From Populus alba (Eukaryota; Streptophyta; Magnoliopsida; Malpighiales; Salicaceae): a stretch of 64,000 bases of DNA. Where the stretch lies: NCBI RefSeq assembly GCF_005239225.2, contig NC_133300.1, positions 4,059,875 to 4,123,874 of the forward strand. Reading direction: 5' to 3'. Positions 58,160-64,000 of the stretch are shown piece after piece (position 1 is the stretch's first letter; each line of letters begins with the position of its first letter). The notes beneath the pieces are model-generated. The model saw nothing but the letters and a program-made list of their open reading frames with translations. It did no database searches and was not told where the DNA came from. Position numbers and translations under genes: made by a program.

Positions 58160-60528
58160 ATGGTTGGGAAGTCATTAGTCCAGGTTTCAAACTGTCCTCC
58201 TATGCTATCTTCGTCATCATTGATTAATGTATCTCATAGTTCTTCAAACTTGTTGCCTTTTCTTCCGGCAAGACCACAAAAGAAATTCATGGGGGTGCGA
58301 GCTAAGTCAGCAGATACAGGACATAGCCAACAACCACCCTCTTCTTCGGAGAAAATGAATGCACTTGCAGTTATTTTGGAGGTTCCTCGTAATATCTGGA
58401 GGCAAACATTGAAGCCATTAAGTGATTTTGGGTTTGGTCGGAGGAGCATTTGGGAAAGTGGTGTTGGGTTGTTTCTTGTGTCTGGTGCAGTGCTTGTTGC
58501 ACTCAGTTTGGCTTGGTTGAGGGGGTTTCTATTGCGGTCTAAATTCAGGAAGTACACGGCTGTGCTTGAATTTGCTCAAGCTAGTGGTATTTGCACAGGA
58601 ACACAGGTTAGGATTAGAGGGGTCGCTGTTGGTGAAGTTATCCGTGTTAATCCTTCCTTGAAGAGTATAGAGGCTGTTGTGGAGGTTAGATTAATGATTT
58701 TTATTTTTATTTTTATTTTTGTGTTTCTTCCTGACATATAAATGCTGAGGTTTGTGGTTTTGTTTTTAGTCAAATGTGTTCCCTTGTATTTTTCAGGTTG
58801 AGGATGATAAAATTTTCATACCTAAAAATTCACTGATTGAGGTGAACCAGTCTGGTCTTCTCATGGAAACGATGATTGATATCACTCCTCGTGATCCAAT
58901 TCCAACACCTTCTGTTGGACCTCTTGATGCTGAATGTGTTAAAGAAGGTCTAATTGTTTGTGATAGGCAAAAATTAAAGGGACATCAAGGGGTGAGTTTG
59001 GATGCCTTGGTTGGGATATTCACTCGTATTGGACGAGAAGTAGAGGAAATTGGTGTTGCCAAGAGCTATTCATTGGCTGAGCGTGCTGCTGCTGTTATTG
59101 AAGAGACAAAGCCACTGCTTACAAAGGTTTGATGTGCCCTACCTATGCTTTGTTCTAGTTTCGATGGATAACATATTGTCATGAATGCACTTTTTAATTA
59201 AATAACTGTCTCAGTTTTGCAATCATCAACATGGTTCTTATGAAAGTGAAGGCTTTCTTCTCATACTAGTTAAATTTCACCTGCTGTCTAGTGAAATTTC
59301 TGCAGACCTCATTTGTCTTAATAAAATATGCTGCATGAGAGCCAATCCGTTCAAAGAATTTGCTGGGGCACCCTTAGGACCCAAAGAAGTGCATAATTGA
59401 TGATAATATTTCACTACTTAAAATTTTGATGAAAAGAAAGAAGGATTTAACTTGAGCATTGGGTTTGTAAAACTTTTAAGAAACTTCATTTACAGTTTAG
59501 GTGTTCAGGAACCATCTAGTTTCTTGCTTGTTCATTTGAATGATCAAATAGAATCCTGTGAATGACAACGCTATTCAGGTTTACAGTTGTCGGCCATTAA
59601 TTTGTAATTACCCTGTAAATGAGTGAACTACATTATGGAATGTGAGAGTGCAACATTTCATCTAACCAGAAAACTTAAAGATGAACTCATTCCATATCAC
59701 TGAAACTCCTGCATGATTGTCATATATGCCTTATGATCTTTGACAGGTAGGCAATTTGGACATTGATTGGTATAAGGTAGTGCATGTATCCTGTGCATGT
59801 ACTTTGCCTTCTGCGTGATTGAAATTGTTCCATGTTTGTTGTCAACGTTTAACTTTTATCCATGCATGCTTTGATTTTGATGTAGTGATGTCTCAGATTA
59901 AAGCCATGACTGAAGATATTCATCCTTTGCTGTCTGAGGTTCGTGATAGTGGCCTGCTAAAGGAAGTTGAGGATTTAACCAGAAACTTATCACAAGCCTC
60001 TGAAGATTTAAGGTAAATTGTCCCAAACACTTTTCCTTAGAATGTTTATTGATGTCTCACGTTTACCATTTTAACACTCAAATATGATGGCGACCTACAT
60101 GAAAAATCCAAATATGACCCAAAAGAAACAAAGTGGTGGTGTTTTTTTTTTTTTTTATATGGAAATCTAGGTTTGCTGCATCTTTATCCTACTTTTTTTC
60201 GCTAGCTCATAATTTTAGACCTTCTTTTTTCCTCAGAAGGGCACATACATCCATTATGACACCAGAGAACACTGAGTTGATTCAAAAGTCCATTTACAGT
60301 TTGATTTTCACTATGAAAAACATTGAGGTGAGATCTTAATCTGAAACTTATTCCGTTTTCCGATAATGCAGAAATCATGAGTGCTGTTGTCTAATTATTT
60401 TTATCCCTGTTCTGTGTATTCTTCAACCATATCAGAATATAAGCTCTGATATTCTGGGATTCACGGGTGATGAGGCTACAAGACGTAACTTGAAAGCACT
60501 TATAAAGTCCCTCAGCAGGTTATTATAA
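58160..60528 (+). CDS. TGD2: TGD2-like chloroplast lipid transfer protein (MCE domain)
   Basis: Coding exons: 58160-58684, 58797-59126, 59897-60012, 60237-60327 and 60436-60528. All have GT-AG borders and join in frame to 384 residues (Arabidopsis TGD2 is about 381). TGD2 is the phosphatidic acid-binding substrate protein of the TGD1-2-3 ABC importer at the inner chloroplast envelope, bringing ER lipid into plastids. The first ~50 residues are Ser-rich and basic, like a transit peptide. A membrane helix (GVGLFLVSGAVLVALSLAWL) is at about 101-120. The MCE domain follows (KYTAVLEFAQASGICTGTQV to SGLLMETMIDITP). The helical C-terminus contains SEVRDSGLLKEVEDLTRNLS. Exon 4's acceptor was set at 59896 because it alone keeps phase. 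No lesion is seen. Confidence 0.95.
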
Positions 60529-60786
60529 AAGCCAATGAACCGCGAAAATGGTATGGCTATCTTCAACAGCTGATTAGATGGCCTGAAACGGTTCCCTCAT
60601 TGTGTTAGCATTATTGATGTAGAAGGGCTCATTCTAGACTACTTGTTGAATGTTCTCCCATGGCCTACCTAGAAGTGACAAGAGAATGCTTTTTAGAGGA
60701 AAGCATTTTTGTTATACGAGATCATTGATTGGCATTCTGAATATTTTCAAATTTTTTTCCGTGGGATTTTACTTCCCAACCAAGAA

Positions 60787-61590
60787 ACTTAGTCCATATT
60801 AGAAGAAATAGAATACATCATCAAGAATTCCTCGTCCATAATTCTTTCTTTTCTTGTCATTTAGCTCTCTTCTTGAAAGGATCAAGATGTTTATTCAAAG
60901 AATCAGAAATTTCCACGTGTATCTTGGAGTAAATGTGAATAGAACAAGTCTAACTAAGTCCATATTAGAAGAAATAGAATGCATCATCAAGAATTCCTCG
61001 TCCATAATTCTTTCTTTTCTTGTCATTTAGCTCTCTTCTTGAAAGGATCAAGATGTTTATTCAAAGAATCAGAAATTTCCACGTGTATCTTGGAGTAAAT
61101 GTGAATAGAACAAGTCTAAACACCACCCCAAAACTAAGTCCATATTAGAAGAAATAGAATGCATCATCAAGAATTCCTCGTCCATAATTCTGTCTTTTCT
61201 TGCCATTTAGCTCTCTTCTTGAAAGAATCAAGATGTTTATTCAAAGAATCAGAAATTTCCACGTGTATCTTGGAGTAAATGTGAATAGAACAAGTCTCTA
61301 AGTCCATATTAGAAGAAATAGAATGCATCATCAAGAATTCCTCGTCCATAATTCTTTCTTTTCTTGTCATTTAGCTCTCTTCTTGAAAGGATCAAGATGT
61401 TTATTCAAAGAATCAGAAATTTCCACGTGTATCTTGGAGTAAATGTGAATAACTAAGTCCATATTAGAAGAAATAGAATGCATCATCAAGAATTCCTCGT
61501 CCATAATTCTTTCTTTTCTTGCCATTTAGCTCTCTTCTTGAAAGAATCAAATGTGAAGAGAACAAGTCTAAACACCACCCCAAAATGTAA
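60787..61590 (+). repeat. Five-copy 155-180-bp tandem array downstream of TGD2
   Basis: AGTCCATATTAGAAGAAATA starts copies at 60791, 60957, 61137, 61301 and 61456. Each full copy holds AAGAATTCCTCGTCCATAAT, CTCTCTTCTTGAAAG and TTCCACGTGTATCTTGGAG (ACGTG core). Copies differ by a few substitutions and by presence or absence of AACACCACCCCAAA. The last copy is truncated internally. It starts about 260 bp after the TGD2 stop. Confidence 0.95.
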
Positions 61591-64000
61591 TCCTCGAACT
61601 GCAATCTCAAAAAATAATAAGCGAGGAGACCAATCATCTTCGGATTCTCAGCCTTAATTTTGGATTTTATTTTTTTTATCTTATATATTTAAGAATTCTG
61701 ATTCTTCTTTCGGTTTCAAACCTATTTCAAAAGCTGTAATCGTTTTTGGAGAAAGAGACTATTCGAGAGGGATTATTCAGTAATAAAAACCAGAATTAGG
61801 GTTCTTATTGAGAGATTGTCTTCCTTGATTTGTGATTCTTAATTTGTCAAGGTTGGCTACATAAAAAAAAATGAAAAAAAAGGGGGGCTTTTATTTACAC
61901 CAATCAACTTGTAGTCTATTAGTAATCATAAAACATAGTATAAAGTTCAAATTCAAGTCCTAATCTTGGATTTAGCTACTCGTATGCTTCTAAGAACCTG
62001 ATACGATATCTTCCTTGATCTTTATTATTGAATTCAAAATCAATGGTTAAAATAAAAATTATAAATGTTGATTTTAAAATTAATGATTTAAATTTGAAGA
62101 ATATGATATGTTATATTTTTTAGAATATAAAAGATATAAGTTTATGCTTTTTTAATTTTTTTTTTGTATGAAAAAAATCAAATTAATGCTTTTAAAATAT
62201 TTTTTTATGGTTTAATGTGTCAATGCTAAAAATAAAAAAAAAAATTAATTTAATGTATTTTCAATTTAAAAAACATTGTACACCATATTAATCAACTCTA
62301 ATATCAATCCAAAAGACTTAAAAAAAAATCATGCATACATCACCCATCAAATTTGAATTTACTTTTAAGACACCTTGAACCACATTATCAAATAACATTA
62401 ATGGATTAAAATTAATATTATATTTATTTTTTTTTTTTAAAATGCTTTTAAAATTATTTTTCATCTAAAAAAAATCAAGTTAATATATATATTTTTTAAG
62501 TATTTCTCAATAATTTTGAAATGCTAATATTTAAAATAAAAAAATATAATTTTAATATTAAAAAATCACTTTTTAGAAACTCTTCCAGCACAATAATAAA
62601 TACACAGAAAATACAAGTGTATATAATTATTTGTTTCGCAAGTGAAAGTCGGTGTAGTTACAAATATTCACATGCTATCCGTTGAAGAGGTGGTAGCCAG
62701 CACTGCAGCACCATTTCTCTGACCATGCAACCGATCAATGTCCAAGTCTATGCGTATTTATTTGACTATATTGCCCTTTTTTCTTCCGTTGATTTCTTTC
62801 ATTTTGTAGTGTTCTAAGTTTTAGCTTCCTTTCACGTTTATCTTGCTGTGTTTTTTCGTTAATTACTTGCAAATTTATGGTGAATTTTTTTAGAAACATA
62901 AATGTCTGATTTTTGAAGCAAAATGCTACACAACAAATGAGGGATTTTCTTATTGCGTGTTTTTTTTTTTTTTTGTCATAATTATTAAATTCAGTTCGGT
63001 ATAATAAATCGATTTGGAACTCGGTTTTTAATCTTGGTTGAGTTTAAAAAAAAAAATTAGATTAAAAGATTGACTCAACATGTTAATCATGACCCGATCA
63101 AATCTATTTGGTATTAAAAAAAAAATTTTTTTTTTTAAATAATATTATTTTAATTTTTAAAATAAAATTAAAAAAATATTATTCTGATTGATTCAATGAG
63201 TTCTGATTGATTTAGATTAACTCGATCGTCTCGAGTGTCTTGGTAGAATTAATAACTTTGCTTTCCTTTTTGCATTTTCACTCACACTTCTAATTACAAT
63301 ATGAAATGAAGATTTTGCTTTTACATAATGCATAGGAACTTAATAAAAAATAAATTCACTAGTAACTTAAACAAAATCTTACAGATTACTGGAAGATTTT
63401 GTCTTCATTTTGACCTCGCAATGGTTTATATATTTAATCGATGGAGTGTTAATTAGAGCAAAAAAATGAAGAAAATGTCATTTTACTTCTTAATCTATAC
63501 TTATAAAAATTTTTAATTATATGTCAAGTAAATGATTATTGATTAGGCTCACCAACCTTTGGATTTGTCTTGTCTGAAACCTTAATGAGATTTGATCTCA
63601 AATCTTTAAGAGGATGTCAACTTCTTTTTATTGTTGTTGGTGTTATTATTATTATTTTGATAATTAAATTGTTCATAAGAAATATTTGTATAAATAGTTT
63701 AATGAGCCATTATTGCCTAACTTTAGTGCTGCTGTAATAAGAGGATGCCTCAGCTGGTGGGGGGCGATGGTGATGTTTCTGCAAAATGAACACAAAATTA
63801 GCCATGCGTGGTCAATGTGCCTTCCCAAAAATAATTGGTAGGGACTTCTCCATATGTCATCATCATTATTTTTTTTTCTAGGTGTTAAGAATATATCCAT
63901 ATTCTTTGGAATTAGAATTTGAGATGATAATATAAAAAAATACAATTTTTCTTAGCGTTTGATTACTATCTTACGACAAAATAGATGAAATTAATGAGAA
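61591..64000. other. Intergenic region, no recognised gene
   Basis: AT-rich. Diverged family 1-like repeats at about 62150-62300 and 62430-62600, and a family 2 repeat at about 62985-63235. 62640-62760 is less AT-rich but carries no clear frame. Confidence 0.5.
62985..63235. repeat. Dispersed repeat, family 2
   Basis: AATTCAGTTCGGTATAAT, GATTGACTCAACATGTTAATC, ATGACCCGATCAAATC, an A/T-rich middle and GATTAACTCGATCGTCTCG repeat the family 2 layout seen near 45815 and 48725. Confidence 0.45.

Noticed and set aside
59819..60016. Upstream extension of TGD2 exon 4 (FDFDVVMSQ...)
   Set aside because: Only the acceptor at 59895-59896 keeps the phase with exon 3; the extra residues come from intron read-through.

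Overview
The window looks like nuclear DNA of a woody eudicot, most probably Populus or another Salicaceae. This rests on gene style, AT-rich intergenic DNA, Tat/Ogre-type Ty3 retrotransposons and MITE-like repeats that resemble poplar families from memory; it is not proven by any search. Three well-supported protein genes lie on the + strand in the right half: an intronless SHORT-ROOT-type GRAS transcription factor (42169-43494), a three-exon cytosolic ribosomal protein eL38 gene (50026-51616) and a TGD2-like chloroplast lipid-transfer gene with six coding or untranslated introns and exons resolved (57460-60528). They share no pathway and are ordinary single eukaryotic genes.

The left 23 kb is a compound LTR-retrotransposon block. 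Positions 1-10387 are the internal region of a Tat/Ogre-like Ty3 element: a DUF7745-like extra ORF, gag, protease, a 211-bp intron with intact splice sites (4921-5131), then reverse transcriptase, RNase H, a second RNase H and integrase. Its reading frames carry one frameshift and three in-frame stops. A 1-kb array of 28 short hairpin modules (9239-10242) precedes the polypurine tract and LTR A (10388-13045). LTR A is followed directly by a second, largely non-coding internal region (13046-21164) that keeps a gag relic, several tandem duplications and three further hairpin-type arrays, and ends in LTR B (about 21167-23240). The layout internal-LTR-internal-LTR suggests a compound element whose outer left LTR is off the window.

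From 23241 to 27560 there are older relics: the right end of a hAT-like element rich in AACCGG, and a Ty1/copia element reduced to a pre-integrase fragment, a short RT/RNase H fragment and a 326-bp 3' LTR. From 27.8 to 34.5 kb there is a weak gene-like region with several exon-shaped stretches, unrecognised and probably decayed. The rest is AT-rich intergenic DNA with at least two dispersed MITE-like families, a striking cluster of perfect hairpins at 38162-38306, a degenerate repeat of a TTTCGGGTAATAACTTG core at 51.9-52.6 kb, and a five-copy tandem array just downstream of TGD2 (60787-61590).

The most unusual signal is structural. The tandem arrays near the 3' ends of both Ty3 units keep small inverted repeats whose stem bases change in compensating pairs, and LTR A carries seven perfect hairpins in 240 bp downstream of its TATA box.
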